A DNA stretch of 24,866 nt from positions 1-24,866 of the IMG/VR virus record IMGVR_UViG_3300028920_000254, one strand, 5' to 3'. Positions within the stretch are counted from its first letter, which is position 1; each line of letters opens with the position of its first letter. This document shows, piece by piece, positions 15,870-23,350 of the stretch. Below the pieces are notes generated by a model that had not been told where the DNA came from, did not search any database, and was given only the letters and a program-made list of their open reading frames with translations. This DNA is from a virus. A program made the position numbers and the translations under genes.

Positions 15870-16946
15870 TCATATGTGTGGTATCTCGACAGAGAAATCA
15901 TTGGACGGAGTAGGTATATCGTCTACACTCGTGACAATCTCCTCCTCATTTGCGCCAAGTTCACTAAGGCCAGCTACGAAAGTGGCGCGAATACGGTGTA
16001 TGACACCCACGTCATAGGCCGTTACCTCCTGTGTCCTAACTCCATACCTCACAGAGCGTGCAATGATATCATTCCGCCAGCGTGTTACATGGATATCCTC
16101 AAGCTTACCAAGGAACACCACTTGAACAACACCATTCTCCATAAAGATAGGAGTGTACAGGTTCATGAAGTATCGGAACCAGCTCGCCAGCGCTTCCGAG
16201 TTCTCGTTGGACCTCGACCAGAGATCAAACTGAATCTCACTGTCGAAGTTCTGTACCCTGTACTCTACATTTCTGCCGTATGCATCTTCATATTGTGTTT
16301 CTAACCGCCTGGGGCGATACTCCTTTGGGCTACCAAACAAATCCCTTACGCCAGCAGGGTTTGTTCTGAGAACCCGGTAGGTTATTGTATCGACCCATGG
16401 CTCTGACTGCTTCTCTTCAAGTGTTTCTTCATCAAAGTAATAATGCACATCCTCGGCATTGGGGTAGCCGATATGGAAGTTTACGACATTGCCCGCAGCC
16501 TCATCCAGTTTAAGAATGTCGCCAGCGGCAGGGGCTGTCTCTCCGTCCAATTTGACTACGTTAACTCCGATGTTGTGCAATAGTGCCCTGACTTCATACT
16601 GGACTATCCGCTGGTCCCCGGCGGGAACCTGATCGGACTTGATATAGTTATATATCTTGTCCCCCTTATTGATCTCAGGTGCAAACGGGAAGTACACGTT
16701 GAACGGATTATTGCCAACTGGTTCCCAATGCGCCTGGTACGTAAGGAGTCCAAGATATATAAAGTCAAGCAGGTCGTCAACCGAAGCATACCGGTGAGCA
16801 CGTGCGCGAGGAGCCTGATCTGACTGCTCCTCCACTGCCCATGCAGGCCTGTAGTATGGGTTGGTGATGAACGCAACGTTGTCTACCGTATTGCGCCTGC
16901 CCAACTTCATGGGCTTAAACCCGGGTATCCTGACGAGTTCAGGCAT
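15870..16946 (-). CDS. Neck / tail-terminator-like structural protein
   Basis: The product has 358 residues and starts 3 bases after the stop of the DUF5659-like gene. It sits between the head-tail connector genes and the sheath, where myoviruses encode neck, tail-completion or tail-terminator proteins. The C-terminal half (roughly 225-340), with EIQFDLWSRSNENSEALASW then FRYFMNLYTPIFMENGV and VVFLGKLED, has the 'quantity over a subset of residues, then long helix, then beta-hairpin' look of tail-terminator proteins that cap the tube. The N-terminal half is Tyr/Pro-rich, with two acidic loops, and has no recognised domain. No membrane segment or enzyme motif is seen. The functional call rests mainly on position. 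A gateway or collar protein is the main alternative. Confidence 0.45.
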   Translation of the reverse strand: MPELVRIPGFKPMKLGRRNTVDNVAFITNPYYRPAWAVEEQSDQAPRARAHRYASVDDLLDFIYLGLLTYQAHWEPVGNNPFNVYFPFAPEINKGDKIYNYIKSDQVPAGDQRIVQYEVRALLHNIGVNVVKLDGETAPAAGDILKLDEAAGNVVNFHIGYPNAEDVHYYFDEETLEEKQSEPWVDTITYRVLRTNPAGVRDLFGSPKEYRPRRLETQYEDAYGRNVEYRVQNFDSEIQFDLWSRSNENSEALASWFRYFMNLYTPIFMENGVVQVVFLGKLEDIHVTRWRNDIIARSVRYGVRTQEVTAYDVGVIHRIRATFVAGLSELGANEEEIVTSVDDIPTPSNDFSVEIPHI

Positions 16947-16949
16947 ATC

Positions 16950-17291
16950 TTATTCGTCCATAATCGAGACGTCGCTCGAAGCCACGTTGTTTACCATGGC
17001 ACGAACAGAGCGAAGCCGACTGAGCAGACCCTGGGCGTCGACCATGCATTTGCCTGACACGTAGTCGCAAATATCACGGCGGAGTTTGTCGGTATGGTCG
17101 AACAGAAACACGATCTTGTGCTTCTGGGTGCGACCACCGACCTTCCTTGGGTCGATCGACTTCTTCTCGATATCAAAGAGCTTATGTCCGACTTCCATGA
17201 GCACAACAGCCTGATTCAGGTCTGATGTCGTATAGATGTCGGTGTTAGGGTGCCTCTGCTTCGATACATTCTTTACATCTTCATTATTCAT
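16950..17291 (-). CDS. DUF5659-like small protein in the neck module
   Basis: The product has 113 residues, and AGGA lies 8 bases before the ATG. After a short charged N-terminus, the segment IYTTSDLNQAVVLMEVGHKL, then HKIVFLFDHTDKLRRDICDY, then GKCMVDAQGLLSRLRSVRAM closely follows the DUF5659 pattern as I know it: a TSDL start, a hydrophobic helix, a short 'VFVFED' strand, then a helix, then a 'NG-x-A-x-V-(N/D)' motif and a final helix. DUF5659 proteins are small, of unknown function and common in phages. It lies between the Ig/connector protein and the neck protein, separated by 10 and 3 bases, so co-expression is expected. A role in head completion or as an assembly factor is possible but not shown. 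Confidence 0.55.
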   Translation of the reverse strand: MNNEDVKNVSKQRHPNTDIYTTSDLNQAVVLMEVGHKLFDIEKKSIDPRKVGGRTQKHKIVFLFDHTDKLRRDICDYVSGKCMVDAQGLLSRLRSVRAMVNNVASSDVSIMDE

Positions 17292-17301
17292 TTTAATATT
17301 C

Positions 17302-18810
17302 CTAAGACCACAGGTCTGTTATTCTCGGCAGTCTCAACTGCCGTTGCAATTCTGTGTTCTCTCTGTTAGGACAGTAGGATGATCTCTTCCATGTACGTGT
17401 CCTGAAGTCCTGCTGGGTTGTGGATGCGTTAATGCCCTTGATTGCCACCCGTGTTCTGATAGGATTGCAATAAGCATCCTTCAAAGATTTGATTATAGCC
17501 TTGAGGCCGTCATTTACAACAGTTTGTTTAGGCGTAGCAGCATCTCCTGCCTGTCCGCTGAAGCTGATGCTGAAGTCGCCAAGGCGTTTACTGACACCTG
17601 TCTGTGCCACAGTGGTTGTCTGTGACATATCGAATATGTCGACAACGGTTTTGGCTATTGCATAGTCGAGTGCAGAGAATGGCGGATTGCAGAGCTCAAA
17701 ACCACGACAGGCTATTGTCCACGACCTGATAGAGTTCGTGAGTATATAGCGGTTGATAACTTCGTCTGTAGCAAGAATGCCAAGCTCTGTCAATTGGAGC
17801 CGTACCTCTTCTACGCTGGCATAGAGTGGGAAGAATGTCGTGCTGAAGTCAACATCCGTGGCTGTCTTCAAGAATACCTTGTTGCCTGAATCGCCCGGCT
17901 CTGACTTGAGCGTACGTTTAATATCAATGTCTACTTCTGAATTCAGTCTAATTGGGTCGTCATCGAATGCAATGAATACAAATTCGTTGGATACGGTCAA
18001 GGTATAATCCGGCTTGGTGTAGGCTTCTCTGGTACCTATGCAGAACAGATCGTTTGAAGTTGATTCCGCGCGGTCAACGATATCTGTCTCTGATGTGCCT
18101 GCGAATTTGAGGCCGGCTACTGGGTGCTGGCGTATGACAATGGCGTCTGCAACAGTATCCTCATCGACATCCCTGCTGAATTCCAAGGTGATGCCGCTGC
18201 TATTAATGTCAGATGGGCTTATATCAGATGCGCCATTAAGAGGATATGAGTCAACGAGATAAAGATCATTCTCATACGCTGTGGTAAGGTCATTAGATGC
18301 GTCTTCAACAACCTGGGTGCTGTCTGATACCCCGTCACCATCCACGTCAACGGCTGGGGCCGATGGACCTCCATCACTGGATGATGATGTGCTTGTGGAG
18401 CCTGTTGTACTTCCAGATCCACTGGTGATGGTTTCTTCCTGGCCGATAGTAGGCGACACAGAAGCAGATATAGCCTCACCAGTCTGGAATGATATAGTCT
18501 GGGTGTCCGTCAGGGCCTCGGCATCTGCAGCAATTATATGACCGCCAGGAGAATCAGCGCTCTCACCAATCAGATCAACACGGTAGGACGTGTATTCGTC
18601 CATGACCATAGACGGCAGCACGCGGATTGTGTTACCCGACAGCGTAACCTCTACGGTTTGAACTTCATTGGTATCGAGATTGGTAAGAAGAACAGTGCCG
18701 CGGTTGACCGTCGTCATGTCCAGGTTCTTGCTGAAGGACACGTAGATGGTTATATTCGGACTAACGTCCGTTGCGGCATCAACAGGGGTTGTCTGTATGA
18801 TTGATAGCAT
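17302..18810 (-). CDS. Head-tail connector-like protein with two N-terminal Ig-like (Big_5-type) domains
   Basis: The product has 502 residues and starts inside the upstream stop (TAATG). Residues 1-110 and about 185-325 each begin with a 'P-x-(D/N)GA-x-D(V/I)SP' motif and continue as beta sandwiches containing 'I-x-(V/L)-x-FS' strands, as in Big_5/SbsA-type Ig-like domains. Between them is a Ser/Thr/Gly-rich linker (about 128-150) and DVDGDGVSD at 155-163, a calcium-binding type loop as in dockerin or thrombospondin-3 repeats. Residues 330-460 are helical (VEEVRLQLTELGI, ALDYAIAKTVVDIFD) and then read GVSKRLGDFSISFSG, reminiscent of gp6/gp15-type head-tail connectors that bind the portal. 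The last 40 residues are basic and aromatic. Position in the neck module supports the connector role. The surface-exposed Ig domains may decorate the neck. Confidence 0.55.
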   Translation of the reverse strand: MLSIIQTTPVDAATDVSPNITIYVSFSKNLDMTTVNRGTVLLTNLDTNEVQTVEVTLSGNTIRVLPSMVMDEYTSYRVDLIGESADSPGGHIIAADAEALTDTQTISFQTGEAISASVSPTIGQEETITSGSGSTTGSTSTSSSSDGGPSAPAVDVDGDGVSDSTQVVEDASNDLTTAYENDLYLVDSYPLNGASDISPSDINSSGITLEFSRDVDEDTVADAIVIRQHPVAGLKFAGTSETDIVDRAESTSNDLFCIGTREAYTKPDYTLTVSNEFVFIAFDDDPIRLNSEVDIDIKRTLKSEPGDSGNKVFLKTATDVDFSTTFFPLYASVEEVRLQLTELGILATDEVINRYILTNSIRSWTIACRGFELCNPPFSALDYAIAKTVVDIFDMSQTTTVAQTGVSKRLGDFSISFSGQAGDAATPKQTVVNDGLKAIIKSLKDAYCNPIRTRVAIKGINASTTQQDFRTRTWKRSSYCPNRENTELQRQLRLPRITDLWS

Positions 18811-19169
18811 TAAAGTAGATCCATTGCTTTCTTCTTGCGTTTAGGAGAATCTATGTATGGATCTGGCTCGAACTCTTCGGGCATAGAAGTAGATGTGTAT
18901 AGCTCCTTCTTGCCGTCTTTGATGACAAATGCCTTGCCATCCTCCAAGACAATGTCGTCCTCTTCAGCCATATCCTCTACTTTGGCGGCGTCGCCCTTGA
19001 GTCTCCCCTCCATTATGCGAATATATCGGTCACGTTTGAGTGTTGCCTTCTCGTTGTCGAGAAGAGCCTGCACCTCATCGTCCGAAAGCTGAAGAACGGC
19101 ATCGATGAAGTTCTTCGCGGGCAGATTCAGCAGATTTAGCCCGGTTGGTACGCCTTGTTCGTCATTCAT
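18810..19169 (-). CDS. Small acidic protein of unknown function after the capsid gene
   Basis: The product has 119 residues from the ATG at 19169, chosen because GAGGA lies 8 bases upstream. Three in-frame ATGs at 19190, 19184 and 19178 precede or overlap this site and are less likely. The helix FIDAVLQLSDDEVQALLDNE followed by RYIRIMEGRL resembles the short 'L-x-x-LL-x-x-E-x-x-x-(K/N)R-x-x-x-I-x-x-x-E-x-R-L' tail seen in some phage head-gene neighbours. The second half is rich in Asp, Glu and Lys, with a basic PKRKKK stretch near the C-terminus. It overlaps the Ig/connector gene by one base. It lies just beyond the capsid terminator, so it is the first gene of the next, probably weaker, transcript segment. 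Function is unknown; a head-completion or assembly role is plausible from position only. Confidence 0.6.
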   Translation of the reverse strand: MNDEQGVPTGLNLLNLPAKNFIDAVLQLSDDEVQALLDNEKATLKRDRYIRIMEGRLKGDAAKVEDMAEEDDIVLEDGKAFVIKDGKKELYTSTSMPEEFEPDPYIDSPKRKKKAMDLL

Positions 19170-19177
19170 GCTATTCA

Positions 19178-19182
19178 TCCTC
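19178..19182 (-). promoter_or_regulatory. Ribosome binding site deciding the start of the small acidic gene
   Basis: GAGGA on the minus strand is 8 bases before the ATG at 19169. It overlaps or directly abuts the earlier in-frame ATGs and so cannot serve them. Confidence 0.65.
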
Positions 19183-19205
19183 ATATTCATATTGGTGTAA
19201 TAACA

Positions 19206-19238
19206 AAAGCCCGCCCACCATCAAGGCAGGCGGGCTTT
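19206..19238 (-). terminator. Strong intrinsic terminator after the major capsid gene
   Basis: A 14-bp stem with two G-T wobbles starts AAAGCCCGCC and closes GGCGGGCTTT, around a 5-base loop (TTGAT on the minus strand). On the minus strand it is followed by TGTTATT. It lies 26 bases beyond the capsid stop codon. It probably ends most capsid transcripts and lets only part of transcription read into the neck genes. Confidence 0.88.
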
Positions 19239-19264
19239 GTTGGTATTCCAGGGACCCTGTGGGT

Positions 19265-20608
19265 TTAGTACAGGGCTGTCGTGCCAGGATCGGTGAGCTC
19301 ACCAGAACCGGACTGCCACGTGAGCAGGTTGTCGAGGTCATAGTGCTTCGTGACCTTAACATTCTTGGCTACGCGGACTGCCTGACCTTGGTTGAGAATC
19401 GCGATCGCGTACCGTTCCCGGAACTTGATCTTCATGATGTCGACGCTCGGATCATTCCAACGATCGGACTGAACCGGCTCATCAACAATCATGAGACCCA
19501 GTTGGCTACGGTCGCACATAATGATATCGGTGGTGTTGTCCGTGGTGTTATACGGAATCACCGGGGATACCACGATGTTAAAAGGCACATTCACGATTCC
19601 GGGAACATTCGTGAAGGTCGTGGCGATGTTCTGACCAAGACCAACGGACTGGCCAACGTTGCCGCGGCCGAACGAATTGTTCTCGAACGCTCCAGCATAG
19701 CCCCTGTTCCCCGAGTAATTCGTGAAGAACGTTCCGCCATTGCCGTTGATGAAGAGATGCCGCATCACCGGGTCTCTGGCGAAGATGAGCCATGCCAGCG
19801 GGTTCATGATCAACGTGTTGGGTACGAAACCCGCGTTGATCAGCTGACCGTACATCGTGAGGAGGTCATCGAGCGTGAAGGCGCCATTGGGGGCACCGCC
19901 ACTATCACGACCACTGGTGTTGGCATAGGCATTCGACTTGTTGTCGAAGGACGTGGTGCCAAGACCAAGGATGTGATTCGCGACCTTGGTTTCTTTGTGG
20001 CGGGCGAGCGCCCGGCCAGCCGCACGGACATGCAGACCCATGATGTCGAACTGGGAGTAGCGGACGATTTCTTCGGTGAGGCGGACTGCAATACCGACCT
20101 TACCGATCTTCGCCACGACGCTACCTGCAAAGTCGAGCGTGGCTTCCGGGTATTCATCCCCTTCAGCCATATCCAGATTTAAGCCACCCATCGCACCGAC
20201 GGCCGGGAAGACTACCTGCTGACCGTTCTTGTACGAAACCTTCTGAAGCAACCCGGTCATGACCTGGTTGAATTCAATAGGTTCACGGATGACTTTGTTG
20301 ATCACTCTCTGGACAAGGAAAGGAATCTGATCCGCAGACGTCGCGGTATCCTTCATCATCTGCTGACGAAGTTCAAAATCCTTCTCAATCATGTCCTGAA
20401 TAGTGATACGGGTTCCGGGATCTTCGGGCAGGTAGCCGTCATTATCCCAGACTTGCTTCCACCGCTGGGCGCGCTTCTCGATCGCCATAGCGGAGTTGTC
20501 CTTCGGAAGGCCATCGTCGTCATCTTTGATCTTCCGAAGGGCATTCGCCACGAACTCCTGCGGGTCGTCGAGGAGCTCTTGCAATGCTGATACTTGTGCT
20601 TCTGGCAT
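19265..20608 (-). CDS. Major capsid protein (HK97 fold)
   Basis: The product has 447 residues, and GGGAG lies 6 bases before the ATG. It follows the protease/scaffold and decoration genes, the usual capsid place. The N-terminal 60 residues are charged and probably helical (DDPQEFVANALRKIKDDDD) and could be a delta-type region trimmed by the protease. An N-arm/E-loop region follows, with QVVFPAVGAMGGLNLDMAEG, then VGIAVRLTEEIVRYSQFDIM. A spine-helix-like segment (LHVRAAGRALARHKETKVAN), P-domain features (LDDLLTMYGQLINAGFVPNT then LIMNPLAWLIFARDP) and a C-terminal beta segment complete an HK97-type layout. A strong terminator follows. Ile codons in the sampled 3' part of this gene are ATC or ATT, with no ATA, unlike the large tail genes. 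Identity is from layout and pattern; I did not run a search. Confidence 0.85.
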   Translation of the reverse strand: MPEAQVSALQELLDDPQEFVANALRKIKDDDDGLPKDNSAMAIEKRAQRWKQVWDNDGYLPEDPGTRITIQDMIEKDFELRQQMMKDTATSADQIPFLVQRVINKVIREPIEFNQVMTGLLQKVSYKNGQQVVFPAVGAMGGLNLDMAEGDEYPEATLDFAGSVVAKIGKVGIAVRLTEEIVRYSQFDIMGLHVRAAGRALARHKETKVANHILGLGTTSFDNKSNAYANTSGRDSGGAPNGAFTLDDLLTMYGQLINAGFVPNTLIMNPLAWLIFARDPVMRHLFINGNGGTFFTNYSGNRGYAGAFENNSFGRGNVGQSVGLGQNIATTFTNVPGIVNVPFNIVVSPVIPYNTTDNTTDIIMCDRSQLGLMIVDEPVQSDRWNDPSVDIMKIKFRERYAIAILNQGQAVRVAKNVKVTKHYDLDNLLTWQSGSGELTDPGTTALY

Positions 20609-20624
20609 TGTTTACTCCCTTCGG

Positions 20625-21443
20625 TTAGACGTTAAAGTTGATGATGGCTTTGTAAGTGGCAGAAACTCCGCCGCCACGTACATTGCCGGAATCGGCGATG
20701 GCCGAACTGAGGTGGTTCGAGATACCGTTTGTCTCTGCACCTGTCACGCCGAAGCCAGGAACGGTTTCGACTTTATCCAGGTTATCGATAACGGAAATCG
20801 CGTCCACACGCATGACCTTACCAACCACATTTGTGAGCAGCTTGTACAGCGTAGCTGCATCGATTGCAGTGAAGTCACCGGCCTTCAACGGCATCCAGTG
20901 GCCTGGATTGGCGTTGTCGGGAACGATGAGATCACCTGGGGTCGCATCCATCTGGTTGGTTGTACGAATCGGGTACTCCACCATATAGTCACAGACGATG
21001 CCCTTCTGATTCGTCTGGACCTGGTAGTTGAGGCTGCTCGGCTGACCATTCAATTCTTGGTTCTGCACCATATCGAAGGCTGCATAACCAATGCAATAAT
21101 TGGCAACCAGGCTGAAGCTTGCAGGTGTCGGGCCAGCTGCAACAGCATCACCGAGACCTTCAGATTCAGCAGCATCATACTTGGGAGTGCCGTACGTAGC
21201 ATCGGTCGCGGAGTAGCTGATGGTGGCTGCTGCCCCGCAGTTAGCGGGAACGATGTTATTCCACGCATCAAGGGCGATGAGCCGCCCAGCGGGAATAACA
21301 ACAGGATCACCTTCAACTCCAAAAGTATCCACGATCGGCAGATACGGAGCAGGTTTAAGACTCAGAGCGGGACGGAATCCCTCACTGATCTCCTGCATCT
21401 GCTTCCTGCGGAGGCTTAGACCCCTGGCAATTTTGATAGTCAT
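20625..21443 (-). CDS. Probable capsid decoration / head structural protein
   Basis: The product has 272 residues and lies between the protease-scaffold gene and the capsid gene, the slot of the lambda decoration protein (order protease, scaffold, decoration, capsid). An AGGAG lies about 11 bases before the ATG. The sequence is beta-rich without membrane segments or enzyme motifs. The pattern GDPVVIPAGRLIALD followed by NIVPAN (about residues 45-67) resembles the 'G-x-x-I-P-A-G-x-L/V' beta-turn signature common in phage decoration and head proteins. It ends with a short beta strand (TYKAIINFNV). A cement or decoration role on the capsid surface is inferred from position. A vertex or spike protein is an alternative. 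Confidence 0.5.
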   Translation of the reverse strand: MTIKIARGLSLRRKQMQEISEGFRPALSLKPAPYLPIVDTFGVEGDPVVIPAGRLIALDAWNNIVPANCGAAATISYSATDATYGTPKYDAAESEGLGDAVAAGPTPASFSLVANYCIGYAAFDMVQNQELNGQPSSLNYQVQTNQKGIVCDYMVEYPIRTTNQMDATPGDLIVPDNANPGHWMPLKAGDFTAIDAATLYKLLTNVVGKVMRVDAISVIDNLDKVETVPGFGVTGAETNGISNHLSSAIADSGNVRGGGVSATYKAIINFNV

Positions 21444-21467
21444 GGTCTAATATCTCCTGTTTGAGTT

Positions 21468-21484
21468 TGGATTAATGCAATCCA
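21468..21484. repeat. Small perfect inverted repeat between scaffold and decoration genes
   Basis: TGGATT and AATCCA are separated by five bases in the 53-base gap after the protease/scaffold stop. There is no T-rich tail, so it is not a convincing terminator. It could be a processing or stability hairpin, or chance. Confidence 0.3.
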
Positions 21485-21496
21485 GGAACACGCCTG

Positions 21497-21997
21497 TTAC
21501 AGTAGGTCGCGTCCAGTCTTGTTGCCGGTCTTGCCCTTGTCGCCGTCGCCATCTCCTTCGCCGTCTTTAGACGGAGGCGGGGTGGTGTCTTGCGACGTAG
21601 GATCGTCGACTTGCCCGGCATGATCCGTAATAGAACCCTTCTGAATATCAGCAATCTTGCTGCTGAACTTCGGGGCTCTATCCGTGATCGCATCGCGGAG
21701 AGAATCGACCGACCGCACTTTGAGCTTGTCTACCAGCTCTTTGACCTTCGCTTCGTCTTCCGGGATGTCTCCATCCAGAACACGCCGCATGGCCACGAAC
21801 TGGGACACAAGTGCGTCAGTGAGCTCCCCGTGAACCTTCTCACGGGCGTCCTGAGACTCTTGGAGCTGTTTCTCCAGGTCGGCGATCTTTGAATCGCGTT
21901 CCTGAACAGTCTTGCTCAGAGTCTCAATCTTCTCTGTGAGAACGTCGACGGTGGTTTTGTTACCCTGATCTGTGTTCTGATCTTTGGGTTCAGGCAT
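21497..21997 (-). CDS. Nested in-frame scaffold protein
   Basis: An in-frame ATG at 21997 (Met452 of the protease gene) has GGAGG exactly 7 bases upstream, ideal for independent initiation. The product would be 166 residues: MPEPKDQNTDQ, then a long heptad-like helix (VDVLTEKIETLSKTVQERDS, then KIADLEKQLQES) and an acidic Gly/Asp/Lys-rich tail. A coiled-coil core with charged ends is the usual make-up of phage scaffolds. The arrangement parallels lambda C/Nu3, in which the scaffold is made from an internal start in the protease gene. Initiation here is inferred from the ribosome binding site and the domain boundary. I have no direct evidence of the short product. Confidence 0.7.
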   Translation of the reverse strand: MPEPKDQNTDQGNKTTVDVLTEKIETLSKTVQERDSKIADLEKQLQESQDAREKVHGELTDALVSQFVAMRRVLDGDIPEDEAKVKELVDKLKVRSVDSLRDAITDRAPKFSSKIADIQKGSITDHAGQVDDPTSQDTTPPPSKDGEGDGDGDKGKTGNKTGRDLL

Positions 21998-23350
21998 AAC
22001 AGTACCTCCATCATTATGATCCTGGTCATCTTTGCCACCGGAACATCCAAGTGACTTGGCCTTGCGATTAACGCACGCGCGGACGGATGCCTTTTGACTT
22101 GCTGTCAGGTTTTTGGTCTTACCGGGATCTCCGAGGAACGATCTGGCGACTCGTACGTGTTCGCAGTCCGGTACCGGCCAACTCCTGTTCGGTCCACAAA
22201 AAGTCGACGAGGACATCTTCTTACGCTGTCCCGTTGTCAGCTTCTTGTCATCGAAATCAGCAATCTCTACGGCTTCCTCCTCGCTCAGGTCGATGAGGCC
22301 TGAATCATAAAGGTTTTTGAGAATGTGTAGCCTTGCAAACTCTTCATCGCTGTAGAGCTCGGGCGTACCATCCCCAGTGTCAACGTTATCACCACATGTG
22401 AGGTCATCGTCATCGTCTTGTGCAGCTGGCATGCTGAAGACAGAGATGTTCCTCACCCTCTTGTCGACGAGATCGTCGACCAACAGCTCCTGGTCCACAT
22501 AGCCATCAAACAGAACGAGCGAGCTAAGTGCGTTCCGTTCCGGCGCGTCTCCCAGGTACATCATATTCATAATTGTTTTGAGATCTGATTCATCTATACT
22601 TGAGTCCTCACCGATGAGCTTCGCCTTCTCTACCATGGCAAAACCCTGGGCGGGCATATTCACGAATGATACTTCTTTGTTGTTGATGCGACCGGTGATG
22701 AGGTACATCGGGTACTCTTTCTTGGTCTTCTTACCGGTCCAAAAGGCAGACTTCTCATCAATCTTATATAGCTTACCCGGGCGATGGTCGCATGGAGCAA
22801 AGAACATTCCGGCTGAGGCCCAGTCTTCACCACAGATACTGCAGGTGGCTGAGTCGGTGCCAAAACCTACTGACACGGTACTGTAGCGTCCATCAAGAAT
22901 TTTGTCTATTGAGTCTGGGTCTGTTACAACTGTTTTGAGGAGGGTTCTTCCTGAGCCTTGGCTACCAATACGTGCTGTCAAGTGGTCCGTCTCCCAATCA
23001 GATCGGGGTACAAGTGCCTCGAACCTGGCGCCGCGGACACGCCCAATGGCGTCACCAGTCGAATTGTGATGGGTCAATACCGGCTTCTCGTACGGCTGGG
23101 TCCACGTAGGTATACTGTCTCTCATGTGCTGTGCACGGTACACCCGGTGATTCACAATTGATCCAGACCGCGTGGCATCGAGTGTCGCGCTGAGCTGAAC
23201 CTTGGCCTGTTCCTTGCTGACACCCTGAGCCTTCAGGGTCGTCTTCCGCGAGTCCATGAATTGATGGAACTTATTTTCGTCCACCGCATCAGGAAGGATC
23301 TTTAGGTGATCCAGAAGCGGAAGTTCCTTCGGTTCGGTCTGTTCCGGCAT
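21497..23350 (-). CDS. Prohead protease fused to scaffold domain
   Basis: The product has 617 residues, and GGGAG lies 7 bases before the ATG. Residues about 85-240 form an HK97/S78-type prohead protease. The catalytic His is in KPVLTHHN (His94 or His95), followed by GDAIGRVRGARF; the Ser is in GRYSTVSVGF (Ser157 or Ser160, the latter preferred); and the Glu/strand block is KEVSFVNMPA (Glu226). A Cys170-x2-Cys173 ... Cys187-x-His189 cluster in an insert just after the Ser suggests a zinc site. Around 385-445 comes a second Cys-rich region (FCGPNRSWPVPDCEHVRVAR, then VRACVNRKAKSLGC) resembling the DUF6582-type motif. The C-terminal third is the scaffold domain, also made from an internal start. 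The start lies 62 bases inside the portal gene. The protease should cut scaffold and capsid N-termini during head maturation. Confidence 0.82.
   Translation of the reverse strand: MPEQTEPKELPLLDHLKILPDAVDENKFHQFMDSRKTTLKAQGVSKEQAKVQLSATLDATRSGSIVNHRVYRAQHMRDSIPTWTQPYEKPVLTHHNSTGDAIGRVRGARFEALVPRSDWETDHLTARIGSQGSGRTLLKTVVTDPDSIDKILDGRYSTVSVGFGTDSATCSICGEDWASAGMFFAPCDHRPGKLYKIDEKSAFWTGKKTKKEYPMYLITGRINNKEVSFVNMPAQGFAMVEKAKLIGEDSSIDESDLKTIMNMMYLGDAPERNALSSLVLFDGYVDQELLVDDLVDKRVRNISVFSMPAAQDDDDDLTCGDNVDTGDGTPELYSDEEFARLHILKNLYDSGLIDLSEEEAVEIADFDDKKLTTGQRKKMSSSTFCGPNRSWPVPDCEHVRVARSFLGDPGKTKNLTASQKASVRACVNRKAKSLGCSGGKDDQDHNDGGTVMPEPKDQNTDQGNKTTVDVLTEKIETLSKTVQERDSKIADLEKQLQESQDAREKVHGELTDALVSQFVAMRRVLDGDIPEDEAKVKELVDKLKVRSVDSLRDAITDRAPKFSSKIADIQKGSITDHAGQVDDPTSQDTTPPPSKDGEGDGDGDKGKTGNKTGRDLL
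22005..22009 (-). promoter_or_regulatory. Internal ribosome binding site for the nested scaffold
   Basis: GGAGG on the minus strand lies 7 bases before the in-frame ATG at 21997, within the protease coding region. Its strength and spacing equal those of the real gene starts in this window, so it supports a separate scaffold product. Confidence 0.7.

Noticed and set aside
19247-19260. Short palindrome CCAGGGACCCTG overlapping the end of the spacer beyond the capsid stop
   Set aside because: It is short, has no T-tract and overlaps nothing else. The long hairpin next to it already explains termination.
19145-20182. 345-codon open frame on the plus strand
   Set aside because: It lies fully antisense to the major capsid gene and the terminator, has no ribosome binding site I can see, and its product has no recognisable pattern. 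It is a shadow of a codon-biased gene.
20496-21419. 307-codon open frame on the plus strand
   Set aside because: It is antisense to the decoration-like gene and the start of the capsid gene. All convincing genes are on the minus strand, and the product is low in structure-like pattern.
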